This document shows positions 6,308 through 13,346 of a stretch of 17,184 bases of DNA, in pieces. Origin of the DNA: CAYUFB01 sp964444125 (GTDB lineage: Bacteria; Patescibacteriota; Dojkabacteria; B142; JAFGMG01); the NCBI GenBank assembly GCA_964444125.1, contig CAYUFB010000024.1, forward strand, positions 1 to 17,184. Reading direction: 5' to 3'. Under the pieces are notes generated by a model that worked only from the letters and a program-made list of their open reading frames with translations, was not told where the DNA came from and did no database searches. Each line of letters begins with the position of its first letter. The first letter of the stretch is position 1. Position numbers and translations under genes: made by a program.

Positions 6308-7360
6308 TTATTTATTTGGGAATAAAAAAGGTGTTGGATCAACTCGATCCCATCCACCACCATTGTTCTTTTTATATATTTCTATGTGAGTATGGTTTCC
6401 AGTGGAAAATCCCGTGCTACCCATATAGCAAATAGGATCGCCATATTTCACTTGAGATTGGTCTTTTGCTATAAAGGAATCACAATGACAGTACAGCGTT
6501 CTATAAGAGTCGTTTGCGACATATGAACAAAGTGCTCCATATCTATCTTTGAAATTGCTAACATTTCCACTGATAATTGCGTGATTAATTGCTTGCGTAG
6601 AACCTTTGCCTGGATTCTCTTTGAACCAAACTGAGGATGGAACTATATCAACTCCTTTGTGCGTATTTTTAACACCAAAAACTATACGGACTACGTTATA
6701 ACCTGAAGTAATGGTGACCAGCTCTGAGCGATCTAGCCCTACTGGATTACCATAAGGTATCATCGAAATGCCGATGTACAGTTCGTACCATTGTGTTATT
6801 TTTGCCTTTCTATTATCTGAATACTGGTTGATTCTTTCTTTTGACCCACCATTGATTGAGGCCAGCTTATGGGCAAGGGTGAAATAGTTGTCACAAGTAT
6901 CATTAGGAGAAATTACATCATTTCCATTTCCGTCATCGCCAAACTCATTCCAAACAGATTGTTCCATTTCTAGGAACCCTGTTCGTTTTGGAATATTGTG
7001 AGATTCATCAAAATCAGCAATAACTTTCCCATATGCAGCAAGCAACTCAAATTCCACATTGTATTTTTCGTTTGCTTTAGTAATACATTCACGATGCTCT
7101 TGAGGTATGCTGTTAAGCAAACTATGCGAGTTTGCAGTGTATTGAAAAGCAAGGGACTCAAACGCAAAGGAGATGAAGCATATTACGACAAGAAATAGTA
7201 TTAAAATTTTCCATTTATACTTCCATAGTATTTTAGTGATAATAGGTCCGATCACAGGAGCGACTTCGTTTGAGAGTTGAGCAATGCCTTCTCCAACTAA
7301 ACTATCACCAGTTTCGATAGCATTTTTTACATTCTTTTGTACTTCATTTTCGTTCTCCAT
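6308..7360 (-). CDS. Membrane-anchored M23 peptidase with lysozyme-like domain
   Basis: This is the wall-opening enzyme of the secretion system (a VirB1/CwlT counterpart). The 350-residue protein has a cytoplasmic N-terminus, one membrane helix (about 50-70), a lysozyme-like region (about 85-200), and a C-terminal M23 endopeptidase domain (about 215-345). M23 residues are visible: His234 and Asp238 in THKGVDIV, His292 in LYCHCDS, and His323/His325 in GNHTHIEI. The lysozyme-like part keeps the pattern GFLEMEQSVWNEFG and DGNGNDVISPNDTCDN seen in Slt-type enzymes. Where the catalytic Glu is usually found it reads YGKVIADF (110-117), so this half may be inactive. TAA and ATG of consecutive genes abut at 7361/7360, indicating tight coupling to the Ig-like gene. 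Confidence 0.88.
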   Translation of the reverse strand: MENENEVQKNVKNAIETGDSLVGEGIAQLSNEVAPVIGPIITKILWKYKWKILILFLVVICFISFAFESLAFQYTANSHSLLNSIPQEHRECITKANEKYNVEFELLAAYGKVIADFDESHNIPKRTGFLEMEQSVWNEFGDDGNGNDVISPNDTCDNYFTLAHKLASINGGSKERINQYSDNRKAKITQWYELYIGISMIPYGNPVGLDRSELVTITSGYNVVRIVFGVKNTHKGVDIVPSSVWFKENPGKGSTQAINHAIISGNVSNFKDRYGALCSYVANDSYRTLYCHCDSFIAKDQSQVKYGDPICYMGSTGFSTGNHTHIEIYKKNNGGGWDRVDPTPFLFPNK

Positions 7361-8221
7361 TTATTGAATATTTAAAGTAAAACTGGAAGTTACTGTTAAA
7401 CCACTTTTTGTTACCTTGATGGTTCCGTTGATGCTCCCTTGATTGCCAGCAGGAACAGTAAAATTTAAGCTCATAGAGCCACTGCTACTAGAGCTAGATA
7501 AGTTATATAGAATAGAACCTGTCTGCCATCCAATACTTGTGAAGCCTGTTGCTCCTTGTACTGCTTTACTGTTCTGATCTGTTACTACACAACTTATTGT
7601 GACTGATTGGCCTGCGCTAGGATATGTATTATTTATCGAACACGACATCTTTAGACCAGTAATCGGAGAAGGTGTGGGCGTTGGTGTTGGAGTTGGATCA
7701 GGTGTAGGACTAAGACTTGTTTTTGGCGTTTCCTTTTTTTGCTCGGTTGTTGTATCGGTTTGTTTATTATCCGTAGAAGGCTTTGCTTTTTCTTTTTCCT
7801 TTCTATAAATTTCAAATGTGATTTCCTTTTGAAGTTTACTATCTAAATATCCTTGAACTACTAAAATGTTTTTTCCGACAATAAGATCGACTTTCTTTTC
7901 AAATCTGTACTGATCGTTAATTGAGACGGTTTTCTCATTAATCTTAATTTCAGCTTCTGCTTGGGTTGTTCCTACTATAGTTACTGATTCGTCAGTAGTT
8001 TCATAACCGTTTTCAATATTTTCCAGTTTCAGTATAAATCCCTCTTCCTTCTTTTCTTCCTCTGATTTTTCCGTAGGCTCTTGTTCCCCTAAATGAATTG
8101 ATGGGAAATTGCCTTTTAAATACATTTCAAGTGCAAGCGAAGAAATGAAGCAAATTAAAACGATGCTTCCAAGGAATATGTACCCATGTTGTAAATTTTT
8201 ATTAATTTCCTTTTTATTCAT
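7361..8221 (-). CDS. Membrane-anchored protein with two Ig-like domains
   Basis: The 286-residue protein has a signal anchor (about 13-34) and an acidic Lys/Glu-rich stalk. A first beta-sandwich (about 62-140; SVTIVGTT, INDQYRFEKKVDL, GKNILVVQGY) resembles bacterial Ig-like domains of the glucodextranase-B type. A Thr/Lys/Pro linker with TPDPTPTPTPTPSP (about 172-186) follows, then a second Ig-like domain (about 189-286) with one Cys pair (Cys194, Cys211). It should be exposed outside the membrane. Its position between VirB4 and the M23 enzyme suggests a structural or adapter part of the transfer machine in the wall. Its start codon overlaps the VirB4 stop (ATGA at 8218-8221). Exact function is unknown. 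Confidence 0.75.
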   Translation of the reverse strand: MNKKEINKNLQHGYIFLGSIVLICFISSLALEMYLKGNFPSIHLGEQEPTEKSEEEKKEEGFILKLENIENGYETTDESVTIVGTTQAEAEIKINEKTVSINDQYRFEKKVDLIVGKNILVVQGYLDSKLQKEITFEIYRKEKEKAKPSTDNKQTDTTTEQKKETPKTSLSPTPDPTPTPTPTPSPITGLKMSCSINNTYPSAGQSVTISCVVTDQNSKAVQGATGFTSIGWQTGSILYNLSSSSSSGSMSLNFTVPAGNQGSINGTIKVTKSGLTVTSSFTLNIQ

Positions 8222-10056
8222 TGTTGTCTTTCTTTATCAAGTCTTTCGAGGTCTTGTGCATTTGAACTAAATAAATCCACCTCGTGAGGTGTGGCATATA
8301 GGAATATGTGAGAATGACTATTACCTTTGATAAATAATGCTTGTCCCTTAGTAAGTCTCGTAATGTACTCTTTTTCTGGCTCTGAGAGATCAAAGGTTTT
8401 AACTAAGCTTGGTATAGATTGTTTCTTTTGTGCAAGGATAAGTGCCGTTTCTGCATTTTGAGCTATAACTTTCCCTTGTGGAATTTTCAAGAAATCTTCT
8501 ACATCCTGAGAAATGGTAACAACTCCCAAATTATATTTACGTCCTCTACGTACAAGATTTTCAATAAAATTCGCACTTGATTCTTCTTTAAGAAGTAAGT
8601 GTGCTTCATCAATTACGATTAATTTTGGTTTCCTATCTGATAAAACCCTCTGCCAGATAAAGTTTGATAAATAGAATATAGATGCTTGTTTTTCCTGATC
8701 GGGAACTTTCTGAATGTTAAAAACAACCATAGGGGCATTAAAATTAACATCACTAGTCGAGAGGTTGTCATATAGATCGCCCAGTTCACCTTGTTTTGAA
8801 TATTCAAGTAACTCAGTTGCTATTTGTTTCCCCTCATTACCGAGAGATTCAAATATATTTATCAGATCAGAAATTGTTGGAGGTTCCTTTGTATATGTAT
8901 CGGGCTTTTCGAGCAATATCCCTTTTTTAGCATAAGTTTCATTTACTGCCTTACTAATGATTCCTCGATTGTATGTCTGCTCGGATAACCAAATTTTTAA
9001 AAGACCTTTCACAACTCCAAGATGTGTACGCATAATCTCTTTCGATTGTGTTTCTGTTGAAAAAAATTGAAGCGGATTAACTTTGGTCGTACTTTCGGGG
9101 TTAATGTCGATATTTGTACCTCCAACCGCATCACAGAGCGATTTAAACTCTCCTTCGGGATCAATTACATAGACAGATGCGCCCTTGAATAGAGAGCGGT
9201 AAACTTCCATTTTTACAGCAAAACTTTTTCCTGCACCAGACGTAGCGAAAACTATACCATTATAGTTCTTCGATACCTTGGAAAATCTATTGAAACGAAC
9301 TTTCGAACCTCCTAAGGTGATACCATAAAAAATACCATCGGGGTCATTTAGTGTAGCGGTAGTAAATGGCAACGAAGAGGATATATTGGAACTGGTGAGA
9401 GAAAATTTTTCCTGTACATGATCAAGACCAGTGGGAAGAGTTGATTCCAGTCCTTGTTTTTGTATATAGCTTAGCGGATGTATTTTAATTTGCTTTGCAT
9501 AAGCCGTATCTCGTAACGAATTAGCACTTTTTTGTAGCTTTTTGTTGTTTTGATTTTTGATAAGTATGTACATGGACATGGAATATAGTTTTTCCGCTCC
9601 TCTTACTATTGAGTCCTCAATATCTCTGGCATCTTGAATTGCCTGTTCAATATCAACCGTATGAATTTTCCCTTTTTCGGTTTTGTCGTAGTATTGGGCT
9701 GAAAGATTAGTTATTCTATTTCTAAGTCCAGCAATTGCTTTTCCTGAATCAATTGGCTCAATAAACTGACTTATAACTAATGGCTCACTATAGTTTGTTA
9801 TATCGTAAAGCCAGTTAGGGTAGATGATTTGTGGAAACTCGGAGATCATATAAGTTTCAATGGATTCGGTATCATTTTCTATGTATTTGCCTTTATCAAT
9901 AAATTCTCCTACTAACGAATCATCAGGCGATAGTCTTGAGATTTCTTTTCTTAGAGATAAATTACGATAAAAGATCCTGCCTTTTTCGATTAGATGGCTA
10001 TTTATATCCACTACTGCCCATTTTGTGTTGTTGCAAAAATATTTAATTGGATACAT
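8218..10056 (-). CDS. virB4: VirB4-family ATPase (C-terminal ATPase part)
   Basis: VirB4 ATPases power assembly of, and transport through, type IV secretion channels. From the preferred start the protein has 612 residues. It begins within the end of the VirB4 N-domain (pattern FPQIIYPNWL, then FIEPIDSGKAIAGLRNRI), followed by a coil and the ATPase. Walker A is ATSGAGKS, followed by SVYVIDPEGEF; Walker B is KLIVIDEAHLLL; then TISQDVEDFL and a conserved C-terminal region FIKGNSHSHIF. I chose the ATG at 10056 because it overlaps the upstream stop by 14 bases. The frame is open to an ATG at 10206, but that would overlap the upstream gene by 164 bases with an untypical lysine-rich extension. The 3' end overlaps the next gene by ATGA. 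Confidence 0.9.
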   Translation of the reverse strand: MYPIKYFCNNTKWAVVDINSHLIEKGRIFYRNLSLRKEISRLSPDDSLVGEFIDKGKYIENDTESIETYMISEFPQIIYPNWLYDITNYSEPLVISQFIEPIDSGKAIAGLRNRITNLSAQYYDKTEKGKIHTVDIEQAIQDARDIEDSIVRGAEKLYSMSMYILIKNQNNKKLQKSANSLRDTAYAKQIKIHPLSYIQKQGLESTLPTGLDHVQEKFSLTSSNISSSLPFTTATLNDPDGIFYGITLGGSKVRFNRFSKVSKNYNGIVFATSGAGKSFAVKMEVYRSLFKGASVYVIDPEGEFKSLCDAVGGTNIDINPESTTKVNPLQFFSTETQSKEIMRTHLGVVKGLLKIWLSEQTYNRGIISKAVNETYAKKGILLEKPDTYTKEPPTISDLINIFESLGNEGKQIATELLEYSKQGELGDLYDNLSTSDVNFNAPMVVFNIQKVPDQEKQASIFYLSNFIWQRVLSDRKPKLIVIDEAHLLLKEESSANFIENLVRRGRKYNLGVVTISQDVEDFLKIPQGKVIAQNAETALILAQKKQSIPSLVKTFDLSEPEKEYITRLTKGQALFIKGNSHSHIFLYATPHEVDLFSSNAQDLERLDKERQQ

Positions 10057-10816
10057 GATTAGGTTGGTGTAACAGGTATTCATAAATTTCAAGAATTTCG
10101 TGCGTATCAAGTCCGGCCAGTCTAATTTTGGTTTGCTCAAGAAGTTTCCCAAAGGAGTTTTCTTCTTCTTCAAGCTTTCTCTTTGCATCATCCAGTCCAC
10201 GCGCATATGTAGTTAGTACCAGATAAAAAGATCGTTCCATTGTATTTTTTAGTTGCTGGTATTCGAGCAAATATTTTTCACATTGATTTCTTAGCTTTCC
10301 TTTAAGATTTTTGTATCGTTGGATCTCAGTTGTTAATGCACTATCCTGAATTGCATACTTTTGAATAGAAAGAATTTGAATGGAGTTCTTTAAAGAAAAT
10401 AGAGCTGTTTGCATGTACTGCTTAAAGACCATTATTTCTTCACCGCTAGACATAGAAAGGTTAATCGGCTCTATCCTGAATACCTTTGCGAATTGATTAT
10501 CAGCCAAAATAATTATTCCTCCCGAAATGTCTTTTCCCAGAATTACACGCTGTTCTTTTTTGCTGAGAAGAAATTTTATTCTGTGAGAAATATATATGTG
10601 TAATGGTCTTCCGCTTACATCGAATAGAAAGGGAAGTAACATAAACGATAAAACTAAGGTAACAAAAATTTTATAATCGACTACGCCTAAGATCGGAGTA
10701 GACCAGATTAAAAAAGTTCCTCCTAGTCCTAAAAATAGAAGAAAGTTCCTCCTATTGAAAAGCAAAGAGAACATTCCAGTATCTTTATTCAATTTTGGTG
10801 GTACAATTTCCTGCAT
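10043..10816 (-). CDS. PrgI-like membrane protein fused to VirB4 N-terminal domain
   Basis: The 257-residue protein opens with EIVPPKLNKD and two membrane helices (about 24-42 and 47-66), as in PrgI/VirB3-like proteins. A VirB4 N-terminal-like segment follows: FAKVFRIEPINLSMSSGEE (109-127), QTALFSLKNSIQILS, a long coiled helix (about 155-193), then FYLVLTTYARG (197-207) and LAGLDTHEILEIYEYLLHQPN. It therefore carries the part missing from the following VirB4 ATPase gene. I recall this division in Patescibacterial clusters. It should sit at the inner membrane as the platform for VirB4. Overlap with the ATPase gene is 14 bases; the gap to the VirB6-like gene is one base. Confidence 0.8.
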   Translation of the reverse strand: MQEIVPPKLNKDTGMFSLLFNRRNFLLFLGLGGTFLIWSTPILGVVDYKIFVTLVLSFMLLPFLFDVSGRPLHIYISHRIKFLLSKKEQRVILGKDISGGIIILADNQFAKVFRIEPINLSMSSGEEIMVFKQYMQTALFSLKNSIQILSIQKYAIQDSALTTEIQRYKNLKGKLRNQCEKYLLEYQQLKNTMERSFYLVLTTYARGLDDAKRKLEEEENSFGKLLEQTKIRLAGLDTHEILEIYEYLLHQPNHVSN

Positions 10817-10817
10817 A

Positions 10818-12875
10818 TTATTTCTTTGATTTATTCACCTGATAGTATTTATTAATAGGGTTCTGCCCTTGAGCCTGATCAGTGACTTTCACAGTCTTTA
10901 CTCCTTGAGCTTTGAAGTATCCTTGGTCTGATGCTTTCCTGATAATATTCATCTTGTTAGAAGGGTTATTGATATAAGGTTTAAAGCTCTTGACCGGTTT
11001 TCCGGTGCTTTTTGATTCGCTTTTCGCATACCATTCTGTTAAGTGATTCCAATGATTTTCATTTGAAGTATCAAAAGTACTGCCAAGATCAACTTGAGTA
11101 GACTGACTTTGCAGTACTGACTCCATGAGTTGATGGGTCTGGGGATTGACTGCTTTGAAATCTGAAATATTTGCGATCTGACTGAAAGTTGGACTTCCCT
11201 CAATAAGCGGATATGCTCCCAGAGAAGGGCTATAATTTTCACTGTTAAACCTTCGTGATAATGCTTCGCCGTCTTTTAATGAAACATCGTTGATTCGAGA
11301 GAAATCTGGATTGATTTTACTTAGATTTTTAGTACCTCCTTTAATTAAATCTTTCTTGGCTAAAGGCTTCATGCCAATTGTTTTAAATGCTGCATTCTTC
11401 CCATTCTTGGCAAGAGTATTCTTGAATGCTCCTGGTTTACTGCTGACTAGGGAGCTAGACCTTTTGCCAGCAGCTGTATCACTTGATCCTAACGGTGTGG
11501 CTAGTGCAAACTTATCTGTACTTGATCTATTGCCAAGATTTTTTATTGAGTTATTTTGCCTACCACCCGCTACACTAGTTATCCCCTTTTTTAGTTTACT
11601 GGCAGAGCCAATAGTAGAAGCGGCTAGTAACCCACCAGCTAATCCCCCTCCAATTCCCCATAGTACTCCGGAAAATTTGTTGATGATTGAAGGTATGATG
11701 TTTAAAAATGATAAAGCGCCAAGCCCAAGTATAAGTTTAGGGATAGGCTCATTTACACTGTTTATTACTTCCAATGCAATACCAATCCCTATAAGGAAAA
11801 TTGGCTGCATATACAATGTTCTTAATATCTCTTCTATGTAAGTTCTAAAAAACTGTCCACCACCTGGTAACATTGATATGACAAGCACTATAGGGAAAGT
11901 AACTAAATGAATCAGCAAGTGGAAAAATCTAATAATGAATTGGAAAAGTAATGTCACGAGCAAAAAGAATAAGCCGATCCATAGGATGATCTCTCCAAAT
12001 GAATTTAAAGTATCTGCCAAAGAAAACTGCAGTTTGTCTTCGACCACGCTCAGACCAAAAGAGGATATCAATGAACCAGAAAGAGTGCCGTTATCTGATA
12101 TTCCTACAAGTGTTTCGAGTACATACTTAGAAATAGCATTATTCAGATCAATAGCAATCGAAAATATAAACCGATATGCTGCAAGGGCAATTACAAAAAG
12201 TATTATTTTCTTCAATGAAGCAAGTAATAACTGCATTCCCTTGACTTGTCCTTCTACAATCATAGTGATCCCAATGACTACAATCACAATGGGCAGAACT
12301 AGAAAGGCAATTGTTCTGCTTGCAGAGTAGAATTTATCAACTCCTATGGTAATCCCATTCCCGCGTGCATCATGAATATGCCCGTCATTGTTTGCAACAT
12401 TCGGAGTGAATGCGACATAATCATCAAATAGCTCCAGCCCTTGCTGTATGATTTCAGAGAATGCATCAATTACTGACTCCTGAAATGAGGAGAATGGGTT
12501 AAGATCGCCTAGAGGATCTACATCGGGAAGATCCAGCCCTTTCCCATCTGTAGTTTTAGGTTCTTCTGGTATATCTAGAATATCAATGATTTCATTTTTA
12601 TCATATTCTTTTAATTCTTCGAGTGTATGTGGCTTCCCATCTAGGATATATTCCTCTTGTTCTGTCTGTGTGGTTTGCTTGTTGCCATGATGCTTCTCGA
12701 AAACAACTAAACCTACTACTATAAGTAGAAACAAAAAGATCCCAGTAAAAATTACTTTTTTTACTAGTTTTCTCTCGTCCTTACCTAATTTAGAAAGGCT
12801 TTCATGGTAATTTTTACTATTTCCAATTTTCAATGAGTTTAGCAGTTTAAGCATTGGCAATGTATTTAATGGCAT
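10818..12875 (-). CDS. VirB6/TrbL-like polytopic channel protein
   Basis: The 685-residue protein has a membrane helix at about 41-59 and an acidic extracytoplasmic segment (about 70-180). A cluster of hydrophobic helices follows at about 187-207, 221-243, 296-318, 320-337, 355-372, 378-396 and 403-420. Then comes a Ser/Lys/Asn-rich soluble tail of about 260 residues. This arrangement, with the central LPGGGQFFRTYIEEILRTLY loop (336-355), fits VirB6/TrbL proteins that form the inner-membrane DNA path. The gene lies between the pilin and PrgI/VirB4 genes. Starting at 12875 overlaps the pilin gene by 29 bases; an alternative ATG at 12854 (MLKLLNSLK) overlaps by only 8 and may be the true start. 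The family assignment rests on topology and neighbours. Confidence 0.8.
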   Translation of the reverse strand: MPLNTLPMLKLLNSLKIGNSKNYHESLSKLGKDERKLVKKVIFTGIFLFLLIVVGLVVFEKHHGNKQTTQTEQEEYILDGKPHTLEELKEYDKNEIIDILDIPEEPKTTDGKGLDLPDVDPLGDLNPFSSFQESVIDAFSEIIQQGLELFDDYVAFTPNVANNDGHIHDARGNGITIGVDKFYSASRTIAFLVLPIVIVVIGITMIVEGQVKGMQLLLASLKKIILFVIALAAYRFIFSIAIDLNNAISKYVLETLVGISDNGTLSGSLISSFGLSVVEDKLQFSLADTLNSFGEIILWIGLFFLLVTLLFQFIIRFFHLLIHLVTFPIVLVISMLPGGGQFFRTYIEEILRTLYMQPIFLIGIGIALEVINSVNEPIPKLILGLGALSFLNIIPSIINKFSGVLWGIGGGLAGGLLAASTIGSASKLKKGITSVAGGRQNNSIKNLGNRSSTDKFALATPLGSSDTAAGKRSSSLVSSKPGAFKNTLAKNGKNAAFKTIGMKPLAKKDLIKGGTKNLSKINPDFSRINDVSLKDGEALSRRFNSENYSPSLGAYPLIEGSPTFSQIANISDFKAVNPQTHQLMESVLQSQSTQVDLGSTFDTSNENHWNHLTEWYAKSESKSTGKPVKSFKPYINNPSNKMNIIRKASDQGYFKAQGVKTVKVTDQAQGQNPINKYYQVNKSKK

Positions 12876-13176
12876 TTAAAATAAAGTCTGGTTTAAACAA
12901 GAAAATTGCTGAGATAATCAACAAGAAAATGTCTCTTGCAAGCATATTTCTAACCATCGGATTATCTTTGTTCTGCATGAGATCAAAGGCGTCTTTGACA
13001 ATAAAGAGGATCAATATTCCTGAGCCGACTTGCGTAGCAATCTTAATTACTCTTTCAACTATTGCATTAATTTCCCCACTGGGATCACTTTGAGCATAAG
13101 CAGGAGAAGCCATTAATATAAAACTGGCTGTTATTGTTGAAATGAAAATGCTTGCTTTTGTAAATAATTTTTTCAT
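12847..13176 (-). CDS. VirB2/TrbC-like pilin subunit
   Basis: The 109-residue protein has a clear signal peptide (basic MKKLFTK, hydrophobic 8-24, cleavage after PAYA at 25-28). The mature part is about 80 residues with two hydrophobic helices (about 47-64 and 82-96) separated by a short charged loop (MQNKDNPMVRNMLARD), the usual layout of VirB2-like subunits. Placed directly before the VirB6-like gene, it is likely the main component of the transfer pilus or of a short conduit across the wall. No sorting motif is present, so it is probably not assembled by the sortase. The 3' end overlaps the VirB6-like gene. Confidence 0.78.
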   Translation of the reverse strand: MKKLFTKASIFISTITASFILMASPAYAQSDPSGEINAIVERVIKIATQVGSGILILFIVKDAFDLMQNKDNPMVRNMLARDIFLLIISAIFLFKPDFILNAIKYIANA

Positions 13177-13193
13177 GATTTGTGAGTAAGAAG

Positions 13194-13346
13194 TTATTTG
13201 GAATTACTTGTGCTTTTAGGGAAAGGGAAGATATCTTGATCATCTTTCTTCCTAGATTTTGTCCTTTTTTCTTTATAGACTCCCCAGATAAAGACAATCA
13301 CCACATAGGCAGTAAGAGCACTTATAAAAATAGTTAATGTCCTCAT
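13194..13346 (-). CDS. Small single-span membrane protein, 50 residues
   Basis: An open frame starts with ATG at 13346 inside the stop of the surface-protein gene (ATGA overlap) and ends at TAA 13194-13196, 17 bases before the pilin start. The product begins MRTLTIFISALTAYVVIVFI, a membrane helix, followed by WGVYKEKRTKSRKKDD and a short Pro/Ser tail, so the basic tail should be cytoplasmic. The ATGA junction, the tight spacing on both sides and the helix plus positive-inside tail make it a real gene. No family is recognised. It may help pilin or surface-protein insertion, or be a small channel subunit; both are guesses. Confidence 0.7.
   Translation of the reverse strand: MRTLTIFISALTAYVVIVFIWGVYKEKRTKSRKKDDQDIFPFPKSTSNSK

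Noticed and set aside
7669..7711. Short repeated GGTGTTGG-type units, considered as a minisatellite or CRISPR-like array
   Set aside because: The units encode the Thr-Pro linker of the Ig-like protein in frame. There are no spacers of constant length and no repeat outside the linker.
10043..10206. VirB4 break as a frameshift or programmed frameshift
   Set aside because: The break falls in a linker between domains, a good ATG lies 14 bases before the upstream stop, and I know similar divisions from candidate-phyla clusters. No slippery sequence is evident.
11290..11841. Plus-strand open frame of 183 residues opposite the VirB6-like gene
   Set aside because: It is antisense to a well-supported coding region. 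Its Pro/Leu-rich product is the usual mirror of Gly/Ser/Lys-rich membrane-protein codons, and no promoter or family pattern is seen.
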